Part shown: positions 1 through 7,522 of the stretch, piece by piece
Layout: every line of letters starts with the position of its first letter
Numbering within the stretch: the stretch's first letter is position 1
Assembly: GCA_947458405.1 (NCBI GenBank)
Contig: CANGZW010000011.1
Span: 1 to 53,952, forward strand
From: Leptospiraceae bacterium
GTDB taxonomy: Bacteria > Spirochaetota > Leptospiria > Leptospirales > Leptospiraceae
Direction of reading: 5' to 3'
Length of the DNA stretch: 53,952 nt
Position numbers and translations under genes: made by a program
Notes under the pieces: model-generated
Told to the model about the DNA's origin: nothing
What the model saw: only the letters and a program-made list of their open reading frames with translations
Databases searched by the model: none

Positions 1-816
1 TACCAAGGAGCGATTCATGGCAACACACATGATTCTAGTTAAAATGATTCCCGAAGAACCTACCAATGCGCCCGAAATCACGAGAACCGGGTTATTCAAA
101 ACAAAACCCGTAGCACAACCCGCCATTCCCGAATAGGAATTGAGCAGGGAAATCACAACTGGCATATCTGCCCCACCAATTGGAATTACGGTTAATACTC
201 CTAAAAGCAGTGAAACGCTAATGAGAATGTATAGGAAAACTGTATGCTCCATCGGGGCAACAACCACCATAAATCCACTAAATATAGCAACTAGCAATAA
301 GAGTAAGTTGATAAAGTGCTGACCCCTGTACATGATTGCCCTTCCATCAATCGTTCCGCTTAATTTCGCGTAGGCTATATAAGAACCTGTAAAAGTGATG
401 GCTCCTATGAGAATACTCACCACCACACTTGTCAGTATAATCGCGAGCCCTTCCTCATTTAGATTATGATGATTTTCAAAAAATCGATAATAATAATCAG
501 ATACCGCAACAAAGAGAGATGCCAGACCACCTACTCCATTGAAAATGGCGACCATTTCCGGCATCGATGTCATTGGGACACGAATTGATGCAAAGGTTCC
601 AATAGCTGAGCCTATGAGAATCCCCACCATAATCTCAGTATAAGTCAAAACTTTACTATCTACTAGGGTAGCTACTATTGCTATTAACATAGCTATTGCA
701 GAATAAAGATTTCCACTTCGTGCACTAGAAGTTCTTCCCATCTGCTTGATTCCAAAAATAAAAAGGAGAGAAGATGCCAGGTAGGCTAATTTTATTAAAA
801 TTTCACTCGTTTCCAT
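1..816 (-). CDS. pntB: NAD(P) transhydrogenase subunit beta, PntB (partial, C-terminus outside window)
   Basis: N-terminal 272 residues of the beta subunit of the proton-translocating NAD(P)+ transhydrogenase, which couples hydride transfer between NADH and NADP+ to proton movement across the inner membrane. The frame is open from the ATG at 816 to the window edge. It reads as a chain of hydrophobic helices with the family signatures VPMTSMPEMVAIFNGVGG, GGADMPVVISLLNSYSG and GFVLNNPVLVISGALVGSSG, ending at IMCVAMNRSL. The NADP(H)-binding domain III lies beyond the edge. The start sits 3 bases after the pntA stop, so the two are co-transcribed and probably translationally coupled. Very secure call. 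Confidence 0.96.
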   Translation of the reverse strand, partial: METSEILIKLAYLASSLLFIFGIKQMGRTSSARSGNLYSAIAMLIAIVATLVDSKVLTYTEIMVGILIGSAIGTFASIRVPMTSMPEMVAIFNGVGGLASLFVAVSDYYYRFFENHHNLNEEGLAIILTSVVVSILIGAITFTGSYIAYAKLSGTIDGRAIMYRGQHFINLLLLLVAIFSGFMVVVAPMEHTVFLYILISVSLLLGVLTVIPIGGADMPVVISLLNSYSGMAGCATGFVLNNPVLVISGALVGSSGIILTRIMCVAMNRSLV

Positions 817-819
817 ATT

Positions 820-1113
820 TTATTTCTTCTTCTTAAACATACGCAGCATTCTATCCGTAACCAAATATCCACCTACGACATTTATGGTAGCTAAAATCAG
901 TGCCCCAATGCCCAAGAGTTTTGAGTAGCTCCCCAATGGTTGGTCTGTACCAGAACAAAGTATGGCTCCTACGATTGTGATTCCGGAAATTGCATTTGAT
1001 CCCGACATTAAAGGTGTATGGAGGGTTGGGGGAACTTTAGAAATCAATTCTATACCCGTGTAGGTTGCTAAAAAGAAAACATAAACTAAAAGCAGTAAAT
1101 CTGGAATACTCAT
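820..1113 (-). CDS. pntAB: NAD(P) transhydrogenase alpha subunit, membrane part (PntA2/PntAB)
   Basis: A 97-residue membrane protein equivalent to the C-terminal transmembrane domain of E. coli PntA. It carries the signature VPPTLHTPLMSGSNAISGI and three or four predicted helices. In organisms with a split alpha subunit the soluble NAD(H)-binding part is a separate gene, expected just upstream on this strand. It is not upstream here: the next gene (1249) is divergent, so the soluble alpha-1 subunit is encoded elsewhere or outside this window. A GAGG Shine-Dalgarno sequence precedes the ATG by about 7 bases. The stop lies 3 bases before pntB. Confidence 0.93.
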   Translation of the reverse strand: MSIPDLLLLVYVFFLATYTGIELISKVPPTLHTPLMSGSNAISGITIVGAILCSGTDQPLGSYSKLLGIGALILATINVVGGYLVTDRMLRMFKKKK

Positions 1114-1207
1114 AAATACCTCTTTGGGGGGTCTTACCTACAATAATTTTCCACAAAATCGTGGCAACTACTATGTGAATGCAAATTCCCTGTCGAAAAT
1201 TTAGCTT

Positions 1208-1231
1208 AGGGAGTCTAAAGTTTAGATCCCT
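1208..1231 (+). promoter_or_regulatory. hairpin or palindromic operator just upstream of the Cys-rich exported gene
   Basis: AGGGA(1208-1212), a bulged G, and TCTAA(1214-1218) pair with TTAGA(1222-1226) and TCCCT(1227-1231) around the loop AGT. The core TCTAAAGTTTAGA is also a near-perfect DNA palindrome. The AGGAG Shine-Dalgarno of the gene at 1249 starts 3 bases after the stem, so the element could act as an operator or as an RNA hairpin affecting translation. The function is inferred from position only. Confidence 0.35.
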
Positions 1232-1248
1232 TTAGGAGTTTAATTCTT

Positions 1249-1563
1249 ATGAGTTTATTAAAAAAATCAATTTATTTGGGAATTTTTGGAATATTCACTT
1301 TCCTTACCTTTCCCTCTTTTTTACTGGCAGACTGCTCACAGGCTTGTGATAAGTTTATTTCCTGCACAGAAGAGGTGCAGAAAACAAAAGCAACTGTTCA
1401 ACAAAAAGCTACCTTAAGCAAAGCCTGTGCTGAGACATGTAAAAAACAAGGCCCTCAAATCAATGAATGTTTCGATAAATCCAATGAAGCGGGTGGAAGC
1501 TGCCAAGCGTATTCAACTTGTATAATGAAATATGCACAATTAATGAAATCCGCAAAAAAATAA
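1249..1563 (+). CDS. small exported Cys-rich protein, function unknown
   Basis: 104 residues. The N-terminus has two Lys and then a hydrophobic stretch to about residue 27 (FLLA followed by DCS), a classic Sec signal peptide. Cleavage before DCSQ by signal peptidase I looks likelier than a lipobox, because Asp directly before Cys is unfavourable. The mature part of about 77 residues holds eight Cys in roughly C-x3-C-x5-C, C-x3-C, C and C-x5-C groupings, suggesting four disulfides in the periplasm or outside the cell. A good AGGAG precedes the ATG. The gene lies 3 bases upstream of galK. I recognise no family; similar short Cys-rich exported proteins are common in leptospires. Confidence 0.75.
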   Translation: MSLLKKSIYLGIFGIFTFLTFPSFLLADCSQACDKFISCTEEVQKTKATVQQKATLSKACAETCKKQGPQINECFDKSNEAGGSCQAYSTCIMKYAQLMKSAKK

Positions 1564-1566
1564 TCC

Positions 1567-2721
1567 ATGAATGCTTCCCTTTTAAAACTATTTTACGAAA
1601 AATTTGGAGGGGAAGAAAAACCGAGAATTTTTCGTTCTCCCGCTAGAATAAATATTATTGGAGAGCATGTTGACTATGTGGGAGGATTGGTTTTGCCTGC
1701 GGCAATCCAGTTCACCACAAATTTGCTGGTAAGACCCAACCATATTCCTACTTATAGGATCTATTCCACTTATTTTGATTCCTTTCTTGAGCTTGAGAAA
1801 GTAGAGTACCAAAAGGATAAGAAATGGGCAAATTACATATTGGGTGTGATTCTTGAAATTCAAAAAGAAGGATTCTCTATTCCCGGATTTGATATGTTGG
1901 TCGAGGGGAATATTCCTCAGGGTGCGGGTTTAAGTTCTTCAGCATCCTTAGAGGTAGGTGTGGGTTATTCCCTATCGGAATGTTTCTCTTTTGAAATCCC
2001 CCGAGAAAAAATTGCTGTATTAGGCCAGAGAGCAGAAAATAATTTTGTTGGAACCAAATGCGGAATCATGGATCAATTTATTATTTCTGTTGGGAAAAAA
2101 AACCAATGTATTTTGTTGAATACAGAAACTCTATCCTACACCTATACAAATATAAATGCAGATGACCATGAATTTTATCTTATCAATTCAAACGTAAAAC
2201 ACTCTTTAGAGACAAGTGCTTATAATACCCGAAGGGAAGAATGTGAATCTGCCTTCACTAAATTGAAATCTAAATTTCCTAATTATAAAAATCTTTATTC
2301 TATTTTTGAAAATGAAATAAATTTTCTTGATTTTCCATTCACAGACACAGAATATAAAAGAGTACAACACATATCAGGAGAAAAAAAACGCACTGAAAAT
2401 ATCATAAGGGCATTTTCTGATGGAAATATGAAGTTAGCTGGGAGCATTTTAACAAAAACACATGAATCCCTATCTAAACTTTTTGAAGTGTCCTGCCCCG
2501 AAACTGATTTTCTTGTGAATTCATTGGTTTCAGAAGAAGTGAGTGGCGCAAGAATGATAGGGGGTGGTTTTGGTGGATGTGTTCTCGTTTTAGATAAAAT
2601 TGGTAAAAAAGAAGAGCTAGAGAAAAAAGTGAAAAAAAAATATTTTGATGAGTATGGAATTGAAGCAGAGTTTTATTCATTTCAAATTTCTGATGGAGTG
2701 AGTGAACTATTATATGACTGA
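1567..2721 (+). CDS. galK: galactokinase
   Basis: 384 residues, normal length for GalK (GHMP kinase family), which phosphorylates alpha-D-galactose at C1 with ATP in the Leloir pathway. Three family motifs are present. The sugar signature near residues 24-38 reads SPARINIIGEHVDYVGG, with the Glu, His and Asp that contact galactose. The phosphate-binding loop is GAGLSSSASLEVG near 119-131. The glycine-rich GGGFGGCVL is near 333. The catalytic Asp lies in KCGIMDQF. The ATG is 3 bases after the previous stop and has no clear Shine-Dalgarno, so translation may be coupled. No galT, galE or transporter is nearby. Another GHMP sugar kinase cannot be excluded, but the motif set favours galactose. Confidence 0.9.
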   Translation: MNASLLKLFYEKFGGEEKPRIFRSPARINIIGEHVDYVGGLVLPAAIQFTTNLLVRPNHIPTYRIYSTYFDSFLELEKVEYQKDKKWANYILGVILEIQKEGFSIPGFDMLVEGNIPQGAGLSSSASLEVGVGYSLSECFSFEIPREKIAVLGQRAENNFVGTKCGIMDQFIISVGKKNQCILLNTETLSYTYTNINADDHEFYLINSNVKHSLETSAYNTRREECESAFTKLKSKFPNYKNLYSIFENEINFLDFPFTDTEYKRVQHISGEKKRTENIIRAFSDGNMKLAGSILTKTHESLSKLFEVSCPETDFLVNSLVSEEVSGARMIGGGFGGCVLVLDKIGKKEELEKKVKKKYFDEYGIEAEFYSFQISDGVSELLYD

Positions 2722-2730
2722 GGATAAAAA

Positions 2731-3135
2731 ATGAAAGAGATAGACCTGGGTTCAGCAGATTTTACCTATGAGGGAACAAATTTAATTATTAGATCGAGAA
2801 TGGATTTACATCCAGCCATGCCACAGGATGGTGCAGTCATTGATATTATAGGAGAACTTAATTTATATTCAACCCCTCACTTAAAAAGTATCATGAATAA
2901 ATTAATTGAAAATGAAAGAATTAAATTTATTTTAAATACAGATAAACTAAATTATATAGATTCTTCCGGTTTAGGAGTCTTTTTAAATATACAATCAAAG
3001 CTATTAAAGATAGGAGGATACATTCATATATGTGCTCCAACAACTCAGGTTATGTCCATCCTTGAATTAACTAAATTAAAATCAATGCTTCGAATATACA
3101 GGACAATAGAAGATTCTATAATCTCAAAAGTATGA
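2731..3135 (+). CDS. STAS-domain anti-sigma factor antagonist
   Basis: 134 residues with a STAS domain of the SpoIIAA/RsbV type over about residues 33-130. The signature LNYIDSSGLGVFL near residue 75 contains the Ser that an anti-sigma kinase phosphorylates. In such systems the unphosphorylated protein binds the anti-sigma factor and frees the sigma factor. The first 30 or so residues are an unusual extension before the domain. A GAGGA site precedes the ATG. It follows galK by 9 bases, but a sigma-54 activator comes next, so its partner is more likely a HATPase protein elsewhere, such as the fusion at 35434. Confidence 0.85.
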   Translation: MKEIDLGSADFTYEGTNLIIRSRMDLHPAMPQDGAVIDIIGELNLYSTPHLKSIMNKLIENERIKFILNTDKLNYIDSSGLGVFLNIQSKLLKIGGYIHICAPTTQVMSILELTKLKSMLRIYRTIEDSIISKV

Positions 3136-3166
3136 TATTTTTCCGTAAATTCCTATTTTTATACAG

Positions 3167-3203
3167 AATATATTAATCCTAAGGGGTTAATATATTTCTT
3201 CTA
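3167..3203 (+). terminator. hairpin, probable terminator after the STAS gene
   Basis: A 13-base stem runs 3167-3179 (AATATATTAATCC) against 3184-3196 (GGGTTAATATATT), with one G-T pair and a TAAG tetraloop. It is followed by a T-rich tail (TCTTCTATTCTTT). It sits 31 bases after the STAS stop and separates that gene from the next one at 3256. The stem is AT-rich, so strength is uncertain. Confidence 0.55.
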
Positions 3204-3255
3204 TTCTTTAAAATAATAATATTATGAATATTTTTAGTATCACATATAAATTCTA

Positions 3256-4797
3256 ATGGAAAAATTCAGTGAAAGTTTATCGAAGTTTAGAGATATTCTT
3301 GACTCAGGTTCCAATGTATTTAATGTATTTGATGCTCTTCTTGATGTAATACTTAATTTCTGCAATGCAATAACAGGTAATATTTCCCTTACCGATCCTT
3401 TTGAGAAAGTTTTAATAATTCTTTCAGCGGTTGGTCTTGACAAAGAAAAAAAACTAGCTGTAAAACTCCCATTTAATATTGGTATTACAGGAACAGCCGC
3501 TTCCCTAAAAACTACTATTCATGTTAGAGATGTTTCAAAAGACAAGAGATATGTAAAACTAGTAGATTCAATTCAATCTGAAGTTGCTGTTCCAATTCTA
3601 TATGGAGATGAAGTCCTAGGTGTAATCAATGTTGAATCAAATAAAGTCGGTCACTTCTCAGAAGAGCATATAAGATTTTTAGAAAACATTTCTATCGAAC
3701 TATCAAATGCTTTAATTCAAAATAAAAATTACCGGGAATATTTTTTAAAAATACACAAAGATCCGGATACACTCAATAGAATTATAGGATATGATCCCAA
3801 AATTTTATTCATAAAAAACAGAGTTCGAATTGTAGCACCAACAGATGCAAGTGTGCTAATATACGGAGAATCGGGCTCCGGAAAAGAGATGATCGCCCAT
3901 AGCTTGCATTATCATTCTACTCGAAGTAAAAAACCATTTATTAGTATGAATTGTGGTGCTCTCAATGAAAATCTTCTAGAGTCAGAACTATTCGGCCATG
4001 TAAAAGGAGCCTTTACGGGGGCAGAAAGAAATAATATAGGAAGGTTTGAATCAGCAAATGAAGGCACGATTTTTTTGGATGAAGTATTCGAAATGACGCC
4101 TGCATTACAGGTAAAATTATTACGCGTACTACAAGAAAGAGAAATTGAGAGAGTTGGAGATTTAAAAAAAATTAAAATAGATGTTAGGGTAATTTCAGCA
4201 ACTCATAGAGACTTATCTTCTGAAGTAGATAAAGGTAATTTTCGTATGGATTTATTTTTTAGATTAGGTGTAATACCAATTCGACTTCCTCCATTAAGGG
4301 AACGACAGGGTGATATCCCCTTGCTTGCTCATCATTTTTTAAATGATTTTAATATTAGATATGGTAAACAAAAAATATTGAGCTCTGAAACAACAGAATC
4401 TCTACTCAATTATAACTGGCCTGGAAATGTTAGAGAACTTCAAAACACAATTCAATACATGGCTGTTGTATCACCATCTGATACAATACATACCGACTCT
4501 TTACCAGAATCACTGCATTTTCAGGAAACATACAAGGAAGAAGTCATTTCGGATGTAAGAAAAATATTTTCAAACTCTTCTTCAAGCAAACAACAATTCT
4601 TAGGAGAAAAATTAACTGAACTTAATTCAAAAGAGAGTTTAAATTTGAATGATGCAGTTTTAAAATTAGAAGCAAAATTAATTAGGGAGTCTTTGGAAAT
4701 TGGAAAGACTCAGGATGAAGCGGCTAGACTATTAGGAATAAGTAGAGGTGCATTACAGTATAAACTTAAAAATAATCCTGAACTAAAAAATATTTAA
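3256..4797 (+). CDS. sigma-54-dependent transcriptional activator with N-terminal GAF domain
   Basis: 513 residues in three parts. A GAF sensor domain covers about 15-155. The AAA+ sigma-54 interaction domain covers about 175-410, with Walker A GESGSGKE near 203, the sigma-54-contacting loop GAFTGA near 251 and Walker B GTIFLDEV near 272. A Fis-type helix-turn-helix lies at the C-terminus (DEAARLLGISRGALQYKL). The intact GAFTGA loop means it should open sigma-54 promoters, probably in response to a small ligand bound by the GAF domain. There is no receiver domain. The upstream gap of about 120 bases contains a terminator hairpin, so it has its own promoter. Its 3' end overlaps the convergent J-domain gene by 15 bases. 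Confidence 0.93.
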   Translation: MEKFSESLSKFRDILDSGSNVFNVFDALLDVILNFCNAITGNISLTDPFEKVLIILSAVGLDKEKKLAVKLPFNIGITGTAASLKTTIHVRDVSKDKRYVKLVDSIQSEVAVPILYGDEVLGVINVESNKVGHFSEEHIRFLENISIELSNALIQNKNYREYFLKIHKDPDTLNRIIGYDPKILFIKNRVRIVAPTDASVLIYGESGSGKEMIAHSLHYHSTRSKKPFISMNCGALNENLLESELFGHVKGAFTGAERNNIGRFESANEGTIFLDEVFEMTPALQVKLLRVLQEREIERVGDLKKIKIDVRVISATHRDLSSEVDKGNFRMDLFFRLGVIPIRLPPLRERQGDIPLLAHHFLNDFNIRYGKQKILSSETTESLLNYNWPGNVRELQNTIQYMAVVSPSDTIHTDSLPESLHFQETYKEEVISDVRKIFSNSSSSKQQFLGEKLTELNSKESLNLNDAVLKLEAKLIRESLEIGKTQDEAARLLGISRGALQYKLKNNPELKNI

Positions 4798-5448
4798 TTT
4801 AACTTTTAAAAATTTCTTTTTGAAATGAATAAAATTATCAGGTCTAAATCTAGACAATTCAAGCTCATAGATTCTCCCATTTTGAATCAGGTGCGGTTCA
4901 AAGGCTAAGTGTAACAATCTTGAACTTTTATAGGTCCCTATTCCCAAGCAAACATCACAATAAATATTTGACCCCATACAATTTGGACACAAAATTCGAA
5001 CTGTAAGGGGTAATCTCACAAGTATTCTATGAATAATTTCTTCTTTTTTTATCAATAAATCCAAATCATGAAAAATTCCTGTAAATTTTCTTCTATCCTT
5101 GTTGCGGAGACCAGTTTTCATAAGCCCCATCTTAGCAAGCCTACTCATTGTGCTGGTATAAACAATACGATTTGCTGGAAGTAAAACTGAGTTAGTTGTG
5201 TCCCGAAGATAACTTGCAGTGAAGGTAATTTTATATAAATAATCGTATTTTTCTCGATTAATTCCGGATAATACAGTATATGCGGTTTGAATATCGAGGA
5301 ATTTCTCTGCACTCCCCGAAGCCTTATTATCAGGATGATAAATTTTGGCTAGATTTCTATATGTTTTTTTGATTAGATCAGGAGCACTCCCAAAGGGAAT
5401 ATTTAAGATTTTATAATAGTCGGGAACTCCAGAGAGCCTGTTATCCAT
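4783..5448 (-). CDS. J-domain (DnaJ-like) protein with C-terminal Cys pairs
   Basis: 221 residues. Residues 10-65 form a J domain (DYYKILNIPFG, the diagnostic HPD at about 38-40, then AYTVLSGINREKYDYLY), which stimulates the ATPase of a DnaK partner. There is no Gly/Phe linker and no canonical DnaJ zinc repeat. Instead a single pair of Cys-x2-Cys motifs (CPNC and CDVC, the latter followed by LGIG) near 165-180 resembles half of a DnaJ zinc site. It is therefore not DnaJ itself but a specialised co-chaperone. It shares 15 bases with the sigma-54 activator in convergent orientation. The next upstream gene on the same strand is the Cys-rich lipoprotein. Confidence 0.85.
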   Translation of the reverse strand: MDNRLSGVPDYYKILNIPFGSAPDLIKKTYRNLAKIYHPDNKASGSAEKFLDIQTAYTVLSGINREKYDYLYKITFTASYLRDTTNSVLLPANRIVYTSTMSRLAKMGLMKTGLRNKDRRKFTGIFHDLDLLIKKEEIIHRILVRLPLTVRILCPNCMGSNIYCDVCLGIGTYKSSRLLHLAFEPHLIQNGRIYELELSRFRPDNFIHFKKKFLKVKLNIF

Positions 5449-5476
5449 GGGATTTTCAGGCTTCCAAACTCATACT

Positions 5477-5758
5477 TTATGGCTTTCTATTAAGAGTAGT
5501 ATAGAGTGTAAAAATGCTGCAGCTAGTCGTGCAACTCGTTTGGCAACTACTTACACAATAGGATGTATCGGGTGTCAATGTATCAGTGGATGACACTCCA
5601 CATTTAGTGTTACAATAGCTAAAACAATCTGCAGTCGTGCCTCCCTTACAGTCCAAAGCGAACGCCAGAATAGCTTTTTTCTTAGTTACGTCATCATTAG
5701 TCGTACAATTTACCAGGAACAGGACAAGAATTATTAGAATTATTTTGACGATTTTCAT
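5477..5758 (-). CDS. small Cys-rich lipoprotein, function unknown
   Basis: About 93 residues starting at the ATG at 5758: MKIVKIILIILVLFLVNC is a short signal peptide ending in a lipobox-like LVNC, so lipidation on the Cys at residue 18 is likely. A longer reading from 5818 would add 20 residues in front of this signal peptide and is unlikely. The mature part has eight further Cys, several in C-x3-C spacing (DCFSYCNTKC and YCVSSCQTSCTTSC), plus many Ser and Thr. It is divergent from thiS with a gap of 58 bases. No family recognised. Confidence 0.7.
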   Translation of the reverse strand: MKIVKIILIILVLFLVNCTTNDDVTKKKAILAFALDCKGGTTADCFSYCNTKCGVSSTDTLTPDTSYCVSSCQTSCTTSCSIFTLYTTLNRKP

Positions 5759-5816
5759 AATTTCCAATTTCCTAGTTCTAAAAGGCTTGTCAATATACAT
5801 TCGTTCTGGAGAAGGC

Positions 5817-6017
5817 ATGATAGTTAATGGAAAAGATTTAATTTTACAAAATTTATCCTCTCATTCCATCTCCTCTATTTTGGAATTCTATAAATTAAAA
5901 CCAGAAACTCTAGCAATTGAGAAAAATGGGGAAATTATCCCAAAAGAAAGCTGGAAAGAAAATGATCTAATAGAATCCGACCATATTGAAATTATCAAAT
6001 TTGTGGGAGGGGGCTAA
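5817..6017 (+). CDS. thiS: ThiS, sulfur carrier protein for thiazole synthesis
   Basis: 66 residues of ubiquitin-like fold beginning MIVNGKDL and ending in FVGGG, the same type of tail as Bacillus ThiS. The C-terminal Gly-Gly is adenylated by ThiF and converted to a thiocarboxylate that supplies the thiazole sulfur of thiamine. I chose the ATG at 5817 because GGAGAAGG lies just before it and the protein then has the normal ThiS length. The same frame is open upstream to 5637, but that part is antisense to the lipoprotein gene. Its stop overlaps the inferred thiE start by one base. thiG, thiF and thiO are not in the window. Confidence 0.88.
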   Translation: MIVNGKDLILQNLSSHSISSILEFYKLKPETLAIEKNGEIIPKESWKENDLIESDHIEIIKFVGGG

Positions 6018-6646
6018 TTAAATTTAGAAATATCCTCTATCCTATATTAGATTTTGATTTCTGTGAGAGTAAAAATCTAGATATCTATGGGTTGATTAAA
6101 ACATGGGAGAAATTTCCCAATTACATCTCTTTTTTCCAACTGAGAATAAAATCAAGAGACGAGAAAGGATACTTAGAAATTTATCAATCATTAAAAAACT
6201 TCTCAAATCTAAATATTATTATAAATGATAGATGGGAGATAGCACTGAATGAAAAATCATTCGGATTACACTTGGGAAAAGAAGACTATGAATCCCTCGA
6301 ATACCAAGCTAAAACTGCAATCAAGAATTCTTCCTTTATAAAGGGAATATCCTCTCATTCCATTGAAGATATTCAAAACCTGGAAAATTTTTGGTCATAT
6401 AGTGGAATTGGGCCCCTATTTCATACGACAACTAAAAACACAATATACAATCCAATAGGAATTTCTAAGCTATTGGAAATTTCTGAAATTTCCTCCATTC
6501 CATTGGTTGCAATTGGGGGGATTTCTATAGAAAATATCAAAGTTATCGCAGGAATAAAAAATGTAATACCCGCATCCATAAGTTTATTTTCTCAGGCAGA
6601 GAATTTTTCGGGAATTGTTAAAATATGGTCTGAAAACATGACTTGA
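6017..6646 (+). CDS. thiE: ThiE, thiamine-phosphate synthase (probable ATT start)
   Basis: Joins the thiazole and pyrimidine moieties to make thiamine phosphate. Recognised by FQLRIKSRD, NDRWEIA, GLHLGKEDY, GIGPLFHTTTK and AIGGI. The first TTG is at 6092, but that start would cut off the first beta strand. The frame is open upstream and reads NILYPILDFDF, which matches the LYPxxD strand expected at a ThiE N-terminus. Counting from ATT at 6017 gives about 209 residues, normal for the family. That ATT overlaps the thiS TAA by one base and has GGGAGG six bases upstream. A canonical TAATG overlap would need only one base change. The domain call is secure; the start is inferred. Confidence 0.85.
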   Translation: MKFRNILYPILDFDFCESKNLDIYGLIKTWEKFPNYISFFQLRIKSRDEKGYLEIYQSLKNFSNLNIIINDRWEIALNEKSFGLHLGKEDYESLEYQAKTAIKNSSFIKGISSHSIEDIQNLENFWSYSGIGPLFHTTTKNTIYNPIGISKLLEISEISSIPLVAIGGISIENIKVIAGIKNVIPASISLFSQAENFSGIVKIWSENMT

Positions 6647-6685
6647 CTCAAACTATGGATTTCTTAAAATTAGTAGATAAAACTC

Positions 6686-7522
6686 ATGAAAGAACAATTT
6701 CAAATTGTACACCAATCAGCGAAAGAGGAAAGAGACTATTTTCTCGAATATCAGAATATTGATACAACAGACAGACCAAAGCTAAATTTGGCTGGTATTG
6801 AATTTGATAATATTTCCCGCGATAAATCGGTAGCCGTCATCTTAGATTGGATTAAGAAAAAAGAAAAATTTAATCATGTACTTTTTCTCGATCCTTTAAA
6901 ATTAATAGTTATGAGAGAAGGAAAACCTTTAAATCGTATTACAAAAAAAGCATCTATGGTGCTTGCGGAAAGTGGGGGAATCGAGTGGGCTTCTTCCCAA
7001 GTTGGAATGAAACTAGTGGAAAGAATTTCAATAATTAGCCTTATGATGGATCTCATCAGATATTCCGAAAAACAAAGTCTGACTTTATTTTTTTTAGGAA
7101 GCAAAGAAAAGGTTATTGAACAATTATTTTTTAATTTAATAAAACATTTTCCTGCAATTCGGATAGTAGGCAGGCACTCAGGTTATCTTACAAAAGAAAG
7201 AGAGTTAATGGTTAAAGAAGCTATCAGAAAAACCAGTCCTGATATAATATTTCTTGGGATGGACTTTCCTGAGCAAGAATTATGGATTGAGAACAATACT
7301 GGTTTTTTTGGTAAATCTGTTGTGATTGGAACTTGGGGAACCTTTGATATTCTCTCAGGTAACCTTGATAAGATTCCAGATTATTTTCAATCAAGAGGAT
7401 TGGGATGGCTCTGGAAAGTAATTATAAATCCTTGGAGATTAAATAAATTATGGAAAACAGCACGTTTTTTCATATATTTTAAAATAGCTGGCCTCAAAAA
7501 AAGGAAAGTATCTGAAACCTAA
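6686..7522 (+). CDS. WecG/TagA/CpsF-family glycosyltransferase homologue
   Basis: 278 residues. The family (GT26) transfers a sugar, often N-acetylmannosamine or its uronate, to an undecaprenyl-linked acceptor at the membrane during surface polymer synthesis. Visible family features are LFFLGSKEKV, IVGRHSGYL, PDIIFLGMDFPEQELWI, IGTWGTFDILSG and the C-terminal RGLGWLWKVIINPWR tail that contacts the membrane. The N-terminal active-site region is atypical. Where most members have a T-x-N followed later by a D-G-x-G segment, this one has FLDP and AESGGIEW. Acceptor or activity may therefore differ. No other polysaccharide genes are adjacent. The DUF2779 gene downstream appears to overlap its end. 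Confidence 0.85.
   Translation: MKEQFQIVHQSAKEERDYFLEYQNIDTTDRPKLNLAGIEFDNISRDKSVAVILDWIKKKEKFNHVLFLDPLKLIVMREGKPLNRITKKASMVLAESGGIEWASSQVGMKLVERISIISLMMDLIRYSEKQSLTLFFLGSKEKVIEQLFFNLIKHFPAIRIVGRHSGYLTKERELMVKEAIRKTSPDIIFLGMDFPEQELWIENNTGFFGKSVVIGTWGTFDILSGNLDKIPDYFQSRGLGWLWKVIINPWRLNKLWKTARFFIYFKIAGLKKRKVSET

Noticed and set aside
1588-1863. Minus-strand open frame of 91 codons
   Set aside because: Antisense to galK, whose motifs fall in the same region.
5637-5816. Upstream extension of the thiS frame
   Set aside because: Antisense to the lipoprotein gene; the good ribosome binding site and the normal ThiS length both point to ATG 5817.
5759-5816. Possible TPP riboswitch before thiS
   Set aside because: The gap to the divergent lipoprotein start is only 58 bases and lacks the conserved CUGAGA core.
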